This document shows positions 9,350-18,877 of a stretch of 64,000 nucleotides of DNA, one piece after another. Below the pieces are notes generated by a model. The model searched no databases, was not told where the DNA came from, and saw only the letters and a list, made by a program, of their open reading frames with translations. The stretch is from Nitrobacter sp035546855 (GTDB lineage Bacteria > Pseudomonadota > Alphaproteobacteria > Rhizobiales > Xanthobacteraceae). The position numbers and the translations under genes are program-made. Every line of letters begins with the position of its first letter. The stretch's first letter is position 1. The stretch is taken from positions 62,001 to 126,000 of the forward strand of contig DASZVY010000045.1 of assembly GCA_035546855.1 (NCBI GenBank), in the 5' to 3' direction.

Positions 9350-9733
9350 CTACGCCGGCGGGTGCGGCAACGGCTCGCAGAACCGGATCAGGTTGCCGAA
9401 CGGATCGGTGACGCCGATCTCGCGTGTTTTCCAGGGCGTCGTTTCAAGACCCGGCCGCATGTAGCGATAGGCCCTTCCGACCAATTCGGCATGGAAGGCC
9501 GCGACATCCGTCATCATCACGCGCAGCCGCACGCCGGGACTGCCGTCGCCATGATGCTCGCTCAGATGCAGGATGAGATCGCCGCGCGAGACTTGGCGGT
9601 AAAGCGGCGCGTTGTGGTCGAAGCGATGATCCCAGTCGACGGAGAAGCCGAGAAATCCGAGATAGAATTCGTCGGCCTTCGCGATGTCGAAGATCCGCAG
9701 GATCGGAATTACGCGGCCGAATGCGATCGCCAT
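9350..9733 (-). CDS. Glyoxalase/bleomycin-resistance fold protein (VOC family)
   Basis: This 127-residue protein has two beta-alpha-beta-beta-beta modules. The first is FGRVIPILRIFDIAKADEFYLGFLGFSVDW; the second starts VRLRVMMTD and ends GVTDPFGNLIRFCEP, the usual VOC signature with the metal-binding acid region. Proteins of this length with that ending resemble the bleomycin-binding group and many unassigned dioxygenase or isomerase relatives. Only part of the glyoxalase I metal set is obvious, so GloA activity should not be assumed. It is on the strand opposite to folD, with 23 bases between the convergent stops. Confidence 0.82.
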   Translation of the reverse strand: MAIAFGRVIPILRIFDIAKADEFYLGFLGFSVDWDHRFDHNAPLYRQVSRGDLILHLSEHHGDGSPGVRLRVMMTDVAAFHAELVGRAYRYMRPGLETTPWKTREIGVTDPFGNLIRFCEPLPHPPA

Positions 9734-9807
9734 CGGGGTCTCCCGTCGATGCAGCCTGCCCGGGGTGCGCAGACTCGCTTATCGAAGGCATGCGGCGCGG
9801 TATTGGT

Positions 9808-10344
9808 TTACGCGCCTTTGGCCTTGGCGCGCGCGATGCCGTCAAGGATCAGCTTCCTGGCTTCGGCGGCATCGCCCCAGCGCGTCACCTTGACCCACTT
9901 GCCGGGCTCGAGATCCTTGTAGTGCTCGAAGAAATGCTGGATCTGGTGCAGCGTGATGTCGGGCAGGTCGCTGTAGTTCTTCACCTTGTCGTAACGCTGG
10001 GTCAGCTTCGACACCGGCACGGCGATGATCTTTTCGTCGCCGCCCGCTTCGTCCTCCATCAGAAGCACGCCGACCGGCCGCACGCTCATGACGGCGCCAG
10101 GCACGATGGCGCGTGTGTTGGCCACCAGCACGTCGCAGGGATCGCCGTCGCTCGACAGCGTGTGCGGGATGAAGCCGTAGTTTCCGGGATAGCGCATCGC
10201 CGTGTAGAGGAAGCGATCCACCACCAGGGTGCCCGCGTCCTTGTCGAGCTCGTATTTGATGGGTTCGCCGCCGACCGGCACCTCGATAATGACGTTGACG
10301 TCGTCCGGAGGATTGACCCCCGTCGAAATTGCGTCGATGCGCAT
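9808..10344 (-). CDS. ppa: Inorganic pyrophosphatase (family I)
   Basis: This 178-residue cytosolic Mg-dependent enzyme hydrolyses pyrophosphate to phosphate and so pulls biosynthetic reactions forward. The PROSITE-type signature DGDPCDVLV (three metal-binding Asp) is intact. Also present are KYELDKDAG, the YPGNYGFIPHT segment, and the C-terminal HFFEHYKDLEPGKWVKV with conserved Lys and Tyr. Length is the normal hexameric prokaryotic size. It is the only gene in its unit, and its upstream region runs into a palindromic repeat at 10391. Confidence 0.97.
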   Translation of the reverse strand: MRIDAISTGVNPPDDVNVIIEVPVGGEPIKYELDKDAGTLVVDRFLYTAMRYPGNYGFIPHTLSSDGDPCDVLVANTRAIVPGAVMSVRPVGVLLMEDEAGGDEKIIAVPVSKLTQRYDKVKNYSDLPDITLHQIQHFFEHYKDLEPGKWVKVTRWGDAAEARKLILDGIARAKAKGA

Positions 10345-10390
10345 AGGGAACTCCGTTGCTTGTCGTCAGTCGCGTCGCCGGGCCGCGATC

Positions 10391-10514
10391 GTCATACGCG
10401 GGCTCGACCCGCGCAACCATCCATCTTCGGGAAGCGCTTTTCGAAAAGATGGACGGCCGGGCATAGGCGAGCGCCAGCGATGCCGTTCTTGGAGCGGCTA
10501 TGCCCGGCAATGAC
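10391..10514. repeat. REP-like palindromic intergenic element
   Basis: It begins GTCATACGCGGGCTCGACC and ends CCCGGCAATGAC. The outer GTCAT/ATGAC pair and the GC-rich arms fold inward, with CCATC and GATGG arms nested inside. It lies between the starts of ppa and the stop of the GNAT gene. It is a diverged member of the family described at 12585. Confidence 0.75.
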
Positions 10515-10529
10515 GGGGCAGTCAATCGG

Positions 10530-11042
10530 TCACTGGTTCGCCCAGGCGAAAGCCACCTTGTCGAGAGACTTCGGTCCGAACTTCTCGGAGGATCGCGCGA
10601 CCATCCGCCCGCCCAGCGCACGGTAGAAATCTGTCGCCGGCTCGTTGTCGGAGAGCGCCCAGATCACCATGCTCTTGAGACCGCTCTGCATCAGGTCGCG
10701 GCGGGCCGCGGTGAACAGCCGCCGGCCGAAGCCGAGGCCCTGAAATTCCGGGCGCAGATAAAGCTCGTAGATCTCGCCCTCGAAATGCAGGCTGCGGGCG
10801 CGATTGCGGCCATAGTTCGCATAGCCCGCGACCTTGTCGCCGAACACCAGCACGCTGACGCGGCTACCCTTGCGGATCGCGCTGTCCCACCAGTGGGGGC
10901 CGCGGCGGTTGATGAGCTTTTCCAGTTCGGCGCCAGGGATGATTCCCTGATAGGCGGACCGCCAGGCTTCGTCATGGGCGGAGGCCACCGCAGACGCGTC
11001 TGCGACTTTTGCCGGCCGAACCTCGATCAGGGTTGTGCTCAT
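10530..11042 (-). CDS. GNAT-family N-acetyltransferase
   Basis: This 170-residue protein has the GNAT acetyl-CoA binding motif A: EIYELYLRPEFQGLGFGRRLF (RxxGxG/A type, with Q-G-L-G-F-G). The N-terminal VRPAKVADASAVASAHDEAWRSAYQGIIP is typical of the RimI-like or small-molecule acetyltransferases of this fold, and the C-terminal DFYRALGG is also standard. The acceptor could be an amine metabolite, an antibiotic or a protein; nothing nearby decides this. Gene polarity is the same as ppa, but they are separated by a repeat element. Confidence 0.87.
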   Translation of the reverse strand: MSTTLIEVRPAKVADASAVASAHDEAWRSAYQGIIPGAELEKLINRRGPHWWDSAIRKGSRVSVLVFGDKVAGYANYGRNRARSLHFEGEIYELYLRPEFQGLGFGRRLFTAARRDLMQSGLKSMVIWALSDNEPATDFYRALGGRMVARSSEKFGPKSLDKVAFAWANQ

Positions 11043-11192
11043 GACCGGATCAAAGCAAGTCGGCGCGCCGGCATCAAGATGGATCGTTAATTATCGGTTA
11101 ACATGTGGATTTTCTGCATCACCGGTGCGGCTGTCTGTGCCGAAAATGGACAAGTGGCGGTTTGAGAGGGGATGAGTGCGACGCACAGGGCA

Positions 11193-11220
11193 GCCGGTCG
11201 GGTTGACGACCGGCCGTTTT
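11193..11220 (+). terminator. Rho-independent terminator facing right, with no gene before it
   Basis: GCCGGTCG (11193-11200), loop GGTTGA, CGACCGGC (11207-11214), then CGTTTT. The T-run is on the + strand. Only 150 bases of + strand lie between the divergent GNAT start and this hairpin, so the transcript it ends would be short and non-coding or very small. On the - strand no T-run follows, so it is a poor terminator for the amine oxidase gene. Confidence 0.55.
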
Positions 11221-11324
11221 GATGCGTCATCCATCATCGTCAGGGACATTGGTTGTCTGCTGCACATCGCACTGCGCATCCGGCAGGATGGCGCTGGACG
11301 CGCGCGGTTCGGCTGGCGTAGCGA

Positions 11325-12569
11325 TTAACGCGGTATTGTTCCCGCCGCCTCTTCCGCCGCCCGCTCTCCCGAGTCCCGCGCGCCATGCGCGGTCGAGAAG
11401 AAGTTCGGCGAGGTGGCTTCGCCGGCGAAGAACAGGCGATCGTCGACCGGGGCGGCAAGGACCGCGCGGGCCCCGGCGTGACCGGGCAAGGCGTGCGAAT
11501 AGGCGCCGAGCGACAGCGGATCGCGCGCCCAGCGCGACTCGGCGAGCGGCTTGAGCTTTCCCCGGTAATCTGACCCCAGCAATTCCACGATCTCGTCGAT
11601 GGCCTGCGCGGCCAAAGCACCCGCGCCGCCGTCTTCCAGCTCGCGCGCAAAGCTGCCGCCGAAGAATCCCTCGATGCACGGGGTGCCGAACGGTCGCAGG
11701 TGATAGCTGCCCATCTTCGTGCGCATGGTCGCGCCGCGCAGGTTGCCGTCCTTGGGCAGCAGGCCGTCGGGATCATCGAGCGCCAGCATCACCTTGTCGT
11801 CGACGCCGAGCGGGAGACCGCGCGCTGCGTCCACCTTCGCCGGCAACGGCGGATCGAACCGAACCGATTCGTTGGCGATCAGGTTGGTCGGCACGGTGAC
11901 GATGACCTTGGCGGCGGTGAGCGTTCCCTTCGACGTCTCGATCCGGATGCGCTGGCCGGAATGATCGATGCGCCACGCCCGCGTATTCAGCGCGATGGTG
12001 ACGGGCCGGCCATAGGCGGCGATCAGGGCGCCGTAGCCGCGCCGCACCCGCCAGTTGATCTCGGTATCCTCATAGGCATCGAGATCATGGACCGAGACGG
12101 TGTCGAGTTCGCAGCCGTTGATGTAGCCCGAGATCGCATCGATCATCGGATTCCAGCGGTTGCCCGGCTCGAGGCAAAGGCTGGCGGCGCGATCGGTCCC
12201 GCTTTTCGCGGCCTCTTCGATACGATCATAGAACGCATCGAGCGCGGCGATGAAGTCCTGACGTTCGGCGAGCGGGAAGCCTTTGTCGAAGCTCTGCTCG
12301 CGCCACGGCGGCCGGGTTTTATCGATGGCGAAGCCGAGTTGCTCCGCGATGGGCACGAAGGTGTTCTTGTCGGCTGAATGCAACCAGCCGCAGCCGAGAT
12401 CGAAAATAATACCGGGCGCGGGAACGATGGTGTGGGCGCGCCCGCCGACGCGGTCTCGGGCTTCCAGCACGATCGTCGAGAGGCCCGTGCCCTTCAGCGC
12501 GTTGGCCGCGCCGAGGCCGGCGGCGCCGGCGCCGACGATCGCGACATCAATGTCAGAGGGCAGGGGCAT
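11325..12569 (-). CDS. FAD-dependent amine oxidase family protein
   Basis: This is a 414-residue flavoprotein. The ADP-binding fold appears at the very start (DVAIVGAGAAGLGAA, GxGxxG at 13-18), followed by EARDRVGGRAHT. The C-terminus carries RLFFAGEATSPNFFSTAHGARDSG, the FAD-contacting end of the monoamine/polyamine oxidase family. There is no signal peptide. Substrate is unknown; polyamines, amino acids or carotenoid-like compounds are all possible for this fold. The open frame runs further to 12671, but that part is a palindromic repeat read in frame (MAGLVPAIH), so the start is set at 12569. Confidence 0.87.
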   Translation of the reverse strand: MPLPSDIDVAIVGAGAAGLGAANALKGTGLSTIVLEARDRVGGRAHTIVPAPGIIFDLGCGWLHSADKNTFVPIAEQLGFAIDKTRPPWREQSFDKGFPLAERQDFIAALDAFYDRIEEAAKSGTDRAASLCLEPGNRWNPMIDAISGYINGCELDTVSVHDLDAYEDTEINWRVRRGYGALIAAYGRPVTIALNTRAWRIDHSGQRIRIETSKGTLTAAKVIVTVPTNLIANESVRFDPPLPAKVDAARGLPLGVDDKVMLALDDPDGLLPKDGNLRGATMRTKMGSYHLRPFGTPCIEGFFGGSFARELEDGGAGALAAQAIDEIVELLGSDYRGKLKPLAESRWARDPLSLGAYSHALPGHAGARAVLAAPVDDRLFFAGEATSPNFFSTAHGARDSGERAAEEAAGTIPR

Positions 12570-12584
12570 GCGAGCGATACCGTC

Positions 12585-12674
12585 GTCATGCCCGCGCTCG
12601 TCGCGGGCATCCACGTCTTGGCTACAAACGAAGGTTTTAAAGACGTGGATGGCCGGGACAAGCCCGGCCATGAC
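12585..12674. repeat. REP-like palindromic element, class A (reference copy)
   Basis: This 90-bp element is a nested inverted pair. The left half is GTCATGCCCGCGCTCG..CGGGCATCCACGTCTT and the right half is GACGTGGATGGCCGGG..AAGCCCGGCCATGAC. Each half is itself a hairpin, and CCACGTCTT/AAGACGTGG join the two. Read leftwards it makes the false peptide MAGLVPAIHV that extends the amine oxidase frame. Similar copies occur at 25231, 32202, 43786, 57542 and 60639. Confidence 0.9.
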
Positions 12675-12704
12675 GAATTATTTTACTTGTTCGTGAGGAG
12701 GCCC

Positions 12705-14525
<1,821 letters not shown>

Positions 14526-14808
14526 GGGATCGGGTTTCTTCTTGATCGGAACGGCCACGCCTCGCCCAGTCCGGGGGCGGCGTTCTCGTCCTGTGATGTG
14601 TAAGGTATGTAGCAGGGTGCGGCGTGATCGAATCACGCAGCGAAAGCGGTCAGAGGATCGTCGCTTCCGGCCAAGTCATTGGCGCGCCACTTCTTTTTTC
14701 AAAGATGAGTCAAATGCGAAGGCCTGACGTGGGGCAGGATGCCTTCGCTGCGGCGCAATATAACCGGAAATCCCAAAAAAACAATGGGTTGTTTGTGACT
14801 TGGTGAAC

Positions 14809-15591
14809 TCACTTCGGGCGCGGGACGGGTGGTTTTCGCGGAGGTGGTTCGTCGGCGGGGTAAACCCCCAGCAAAACTTCCTCGAAATGGTTTTTGACGG
14901 CCTCGTTGCACAGGCAGGAGCGGACCGCCAGCGCCTCGCGATTGCGGACGAGGATTGCCCCCCGCCGTGTTTCCAGAATGCCCTCGGCCCTGAATGTCTG
15001 AAGCACGCGGCTGGTATAGCTGCGGCCGACGCCCAGCATCGCCGAGAGTTGCTCGTGGGTCAGCGGGACAAGGTCGCTGCCGCTGCGCTCCATGGCCGAG
15101 ACGATCCACTTCGCCGTGCGCTGCTCGATCGAGTGAATGGCGTTGCAGGCCGTCGACTGGAAGACCTGCGCCAGCATGCAGTCGGCATAGCGCGCGAACA
15201 GATTGCGCAGCGTGGCCGATTTGATCTTTGCGGCTTCCAGCCTTGAAACCTTCAGCCGCACGAACGGGCCGCCGACCTTGACCACGATGCGCGTATAGGC
15301 CGGCAAATAGCCCTGGCTGACGATGCCGCCGACAGCGCCCTCACGTCCGACCAGAATGGTCTCGACGTCGCGTCCATCCTCATTGGGCACGAGGTACGAG
15401 GCGAGGCCACTCTCGCAAGGGAAATGGACGGTCTCAACGTCGTCGCCGGGATTGTAAAGCAGATCGTCTGCCCGGAACTGGTGCGCGTCGAGATGCGGTT
15501 CGACCAGAGCGAAATCGGCCTCATTCAGCCGCCGCAGGAGATTGTTGGGCGGCCGCGCGCTTTGCGACGCCATGACCGGATGCGAAACCAT
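14809..15591 (-). CDS. Crp/Fnr-family transcription regulator
   Basis: This 260-residue protein has an N-terminal cyclic-nucleotide-binding-type beta-barrel (about 20-135; YNPGDDVETVHFPCESGLASYL) and a C-terminal winged helix (about 150-230; LTHEQLSAMLGVGRSYTSRVLQTF, the recognition helix). There is no Cys cluster of the Fnr type, and the cAMP-contacting residues are not clear, so the ligand is unknown. The start at ATG 15591 is preferred to 15621 because AAAGGA lies 9 bases before it. It is divergent from a response-regulator gene, with a palindrome (15644-15659) between them that is likely an autoregulatory site. A Pro-rich tail ends the protein. Confidence 0.87.
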   Translation of the reverse strand: MVSHPVMASQSARPPNNLLRRLNEADFALVEPHLDAHQFRADDLLYNPGDDVETVHFPCESGLASYLVPNEDGRDVETILVGREGAVGGIVSQGYLPAYTRIVVKVGGPFVRLKVSRLEAAKIKSATLRNLFARYADCMLAQVFQSTACNAIHSIEQRTAKWIVSAMERSGSDLVPLTHEQLSAMLGVGRSYTSRVLQTFRAEGILETRRGAILVRNREALAVRSCLCNEAVKNHFEEVLLGVYPADEPPPRKPPVPRPK

Positions 15592-15643
15592 CGCGATGGA
15601 TCCTTTTGCTTCGGGGAACATACCGGAATTCGACGTCGATTTA

Positions 15644-15659
15644 TGTTCAATAGTGAACA
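15644..15659. promoter_or_regulatory. Palindromic operator-like box between Crp-type and response-regulator genes
   Basis: TGTTCA-ATAG-TGAACA is a perfect 6+6 inverted repeat with a 4-base spacer, the geometry of a dimeric Crp/Fnr-family site (FNR-type half-sites are also separated by 4 bases). It lies 53 bases from the regulator start and 108 bases from the response-regulator start, so it could serve both. Confidence 0.55.
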
Positions 15660-15766
15660 GACAAACGTCGAGCGGATGTGGTGGGTTCCGGCGGGAACTG
15701 GTGAGGAGACTCCATCTTCATCGGGGTTCCAGCGCACTTCTCGCAATAGCAGTTCGGACGAGGATC

Positions 15767-16168
15767 ATGGAACCCATCACTCTTGGCGGGAGGCCTGCCG
15801 GCATGCCGCATGACGTCTTGATTGTTGAGGACGACGCGATCATCGCGCTGGATTTCGAGGACACGCTTCTCAGGCTGGGCGTTGGCAGCGTCAGAATGGC
15901 GGCGACCGTCGCTAAGGCCCTTGCGCTGATTAGCGAGCGTGCACCGGATTTCGCGTTGTTGGATGTCGGTCTGTTCGCCGAGGACAGCTTTGCCGTCGCG
16001 GCACGATTGCAAAGGTTGAACGTGCGTTTTGCGTTCGTCACCGGCTATAGCGGCGACAGGAGATTTCCGGCCGAGTATGCCCTGGTGCCGCGGCTCACCA
16101 AACCGTATTCGAGCGAGTCGCTTTTGACGGTGCTGCTGGATCAGCCGGCCGCCGATCCCATTGGATGA
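15767..16168 (+). CDS. Single-domain response regulator (CheY-like receiver)
   Basis: This 133-residue protein consists of one receiver domain: the acidic pair in VLIVEDDAII, the phospho-acceptor Asp in FALLDVGLF (about residue 66), the Thr in AFVTGYS and the conserved Lys in RLTKPY. No output domain follows, so it must act through a partner, for example a histidine kinase or phosphorelay. No kinase is nearby. A start at 15803 (MPHDVLIVED) is an alternative; 15767 is used because ACGAGG lies ahead of it. It is divergent from the Crp-type gene and 128 bases before the cobalamin riboswitch. Confidence 0.83.
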   Translation: MEPITLGGRPAGMPHDVLIVEDDAIIALDFEDTLLRLGVGSVRMAATVAKALALISERAPDFALLDVGLFAEDSFAVAARLQRLNVRFAFVTGYSGDRRFPAEYALVPRLTKPYSSESLLTVLLDQPAADPIG

Positions 16169-16296
16169 GCGCGTTCTCCGCGCATCTCCGAAAAATTGCA
16201 TGCCGCCTTGAGAGGCCGTATCCGAGGAAAGAATGTTTCCCGGGTCAGCGATGCCGAAGCCGGCGTTGACACCTTTCCGGATTTCAACATATCGTG

Positions 16297-16483
16297 AAGG
16301 CGACGGTTCCCTTCGGGGATCAAAAGGGAATGCGGTGAGGACGAGTTCTTCCGTGAACAGGCGTCCAATTCCGTGGCTGCCCCCGCAACTGTGAGCGGAG
16401 AGCCTTGACCGGATGCCACTGGGCGATTCGACGCCCGGGAAGGCGGTCAAGGCAACGACCCGCGAGCCAGGAGACCTGCCGTT
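16297..16483 (+). promoter_or_regulatory. Cobalamin (adenosylcobalamin) riboswitch
   Basis: The B12-box consensus is present as AGCCAGGAGACCTGCC (16466-16481). Upstream are the conserved GGGAATGCGGTG (16326-16337), GCTGCCCCCGCAACTGTGAGC, GCCACTGGG and CCCGGGAAGGCGG elements in the standard order. Between this aptamer and the receptor start (16604) there is a small hairpin CATGTTCG-TTG-CGAACATG (16537-16555) that may belong to the expression platform. Such riboswitches usually shut off the downstream gene when cobalamin is plentiful. Confidence 0.96.
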
Positions 16484-16603
16484 AGTCGTGGTCACACGCG
16501 AGCACATCGGGCGGGGTGTCCTGGTGGGTGTCGAGTCATGTTCGTTGCGAACATGGAGCGGCTTCGTTCGCGGTGACGTGCCACGTTAACCGCGAGTCGA
16601 AAG

Positions 16604-18877
16604 ATGATTTCCGCGCAATCTCTGTTTCGGGGGCAATCGCTCCTGTTGAGTTCCGTTGCTCTCTCCGCCGTTGTCTTGTCCGCCGAGGCGCGGGCGCAAA
16701 GCGCTCCGCCGCAAACTCAGCAACTCGGTCCCGTCGTCGTCACCAGCCCGTCTCCTCCACCTGTTGCGAAGCGCCGCGTGAATGCCGGCCGTTCGGCGCG
16801 CCGCGGACCGTCGCGTCCGCACCGGAATGCCGCGGCCAAACCAGTACCTGCGACGCCGGCCGCGGCCGCGACTTCGGAATCCCCGACGTTGACACTCAAT
16901 CAGACCGCGTCGAGCGGCAGCCGGCTCAATCTCACGCGGTTGCAGACGCCGGCCAGCGTCGACGTGATCACCGCCGAAACCATCGCGGAGCGCGGCCAGA
17001 CCAACGTGCTCGATGCGGTCACGCAGAATGCAACCGGCTTCACCGCCTCGCCGGCGCCGGGCAACGGCAGCCTGTCGTTCAACACGCGCGGCTTCACCGG
17101 CAACTCGACGGTCATGACGCTCTATGACGGCACGCGGCTCTATGTCGGATCGGGCACGCTGACGTTTCCCTACGACACCTGGTCGGCACAGCGCATCGAA
17201 GTGCTGCGCGGCCCGGCGTCGGTGCTTTACGGCGAAGGCGCGATCGGCGGCGCCGTCAACGTCATCTCGAAGCAGCCGCTGTCGACACCCTACAACGACG
17301 CCGAAATCTCCATCGACAGCAACATGACGAAGCGGGCGGCGGTAGACAGCACCGGTCCGATCAACAACAACGTATCGTACCGCATCACCGCGGTCGGCGA
17401 GTTGTCCGACGGCTGGGTCGATCGCAACAAGACCTCCGACGTGGCGATTTCGGCGGCGGTCAAGGTGCAGCAATCCGATACGCTGTCGTGGACGCTGTCG
17501 ACGGATTACGGCGACCGCAGCCCGTCGCGCTATTTCGGCACGCCGCTGATCAACGGCCGTATCGACGACGCGATCCGCTTCAACAACTACAATGTCCTCG
17601 ACAGCAACATCCGCTACCGCGATAGCTGGAATCAGCTCAAGACCGAATGGGAGGTTGCGGATGGCATCACCATTCACAACAACCTCTACTATCTCAACAG
17701 CCAGCGCCATTGGCACGATGTGGAGCAATATGCCTATAGCCCGGCTACGGGCTTGATCGGCCGCAGCTCCTACATCGAGATCTTCCACGACCAGCAGCAG
17801 GTCGGCGATCGCATGGACGCGACGTTCCGCGGCCATGTGTTCGGGCTCGCGAACGCGTTCGTCGCGGGCTTCGACGTCAACCACATCGACTTCACGCACA
17901 CCAACAACTCGCCCTATGGCGGCGCGTCGTCGGTCAACCCTTACGTGTTCGACCCCGGTTACTTCACCAGCCCCAATGCCACGGTGCCGTCGTTCCACTC
18001 CGTGACGCAGCAATACTCCGTGTTCGCGGAGAACAAACTGTCGCTGACCGACAACTGGACGCTGATCGCGGGCATCCGGCAGGATGAGCCGACCATCGAC
18101 TACACCAGCCTGATCAATGCGTCCGGCAACTTCGAGAAGTCGTTCTCGGCGACGAGCTGGCGCGTCGGGACGGTCTATAACCCGATCAAGAACCTCGCGC
18201 TTTACGCGCAGTATTCGCAGGCCGTCGATCCCGTCAGCAACCTGATCACAATGTCGCTGACCAACAGCCAGTATCAGTTGTCGACAGGCAAGGAGGTCGA
18301 AGTCGGCGTCAAGCAGTCGTTCCTGAACGGCCGCGGCGAGTGGACGGTTGCCGGCTATCAGATCGTCAAGAACAACCTGCTGGCCCGCGATCCCCTCAAT
18401 CCGGCATTGACCGACCAGATCGGTCAGCAGTCGTCGCGCGGCATCGAAGCCTCGCTCGGACTTGCGCTTGCTCATGGCTGGCGCATCGACGCCAACACGG
18501 CGTGGCTGCGCGCGAAATATGACGACTACGTCCAGTCGGTCGGCGGTGTTGCCGTCAACTATGCGGGCAACGTCCCGGTCAACGTGCCGCAAAACGTCTC
18601 CAACATCTGGGTGACCTGGGCGTTTGCGCCGCAATGGACGGCCAATGCCGGCGTTCAGATCGTCGGCCGGGAGTGGTCCGACGCCGCCAACACCCAGTCG
18701 CGCGACGCCTACACGGTCGTCAACGGCGGCGTGCAATGGAAACCGGATGCGAACACCACGCTGTCGCTGCGGGTCTACAACCTGTTCGATACGGTTTATG
18801 CGACGTCGGGCACCACGACCCAGTGGCTTCTCGGCATGCCGCGTACCGTGATGCTCTCGCTGAACGAGAAGTTCTAG
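16604..18877 (+). CDS. TonB-dependent outer membrane receptor under B12-riboswitch control
   Basis: This 757-residue outer-membrane protein has a signal peptide with cleavage near AEARA-QS (about 32). A likely TonB box LGPVVVTS (41-48) follows, then an unusual Pro/Ala/Arg-rich stretch (50-93), the plug (about 115-230; VDVITAETIAERG, IEVLRGPASVLYGEGAIGGAVNVISK) and the 22-strand barrel, ending in an aromatic Phe (SLNEKF). By sequence the plug is of the siderophore-receptor type. The cobalamin riboswitch upstream argues for corrinoid or a related metal-chelate import, as with BtuB, rather than a ferric siderophore. The adjacent PepSY gene begins directly at its stop codon. The ligand is inferred from regulation. 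Confidence 0.9.
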   Translation: MISAQSLFRGQSLLLSSVALSAVVLSAEARAQSAPPQTQQLGPVVVTSPSPPPVAKRRVNAGRSARRGPSRPHRNAAAKPVPATPAAAATSESPTLTLNQTASSGSRLNLTRLQTPASVDVITAETIAERGQTNVLDAVTQNATGFTASPAPGNGSLSFNTRGFTGNSTVMTLYDGTRLYVGSGTLTFPYDTWSAQRIEVLRGPASVLYGEGAIGGAVNVISKQPLSTPYNDAEISIDSNMTKRAAVDSTGPINNNVSYRITAVGELSDGWVDRNKTSDVAISAAVKVQQSDTLSWTLSTDYGDRSPSRYFGTPLINGRIDDAIRFNNYNVLDSNIRYRDSWNQLKTEWEVADGITIHNNLYYLNSQRHWHDVEQYAYSPATGLIGRSSYIEIFHDQQQVGDRMDATFRGHVFGLANAFVAGFDVNHIDFTHTNNSPYGGASSVNPYVFDPGYFTSPNATVPSFHSVTQQYSVFAENKLSLTDNWTLIAGIRQDEPTIDYTSLINASGNFEKSFSATSWRVGTVYNPIKNLALYAQYSQAVDPVSNLITMSLTNSQYQLSTGKEVEVGVKQSFLNGRGEWTVAGYQIVKNNLLARDPLNPALTDQIGQQSSRGIEASLGLALAHGWRIDANTAWLRAKYDDYVQSVGGVAVNYAGNVPVNVPQNVSNIWVTWAFAPQWTANAGVQIVGREWSDAANTQSRDAYTVVNGGVQWKPDANTTLSLRVYNLFDTVYATSGTTTQWLLGMPRTVMLSLNEKF

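Noticed and set aside
11325..12569. Amine oxidase as a polyamine or carotenoid enzyme
   Set aside because: Only the generic FAD-binding motifs are seen; no substrate-specific residue or neighbour supports a narrower name.
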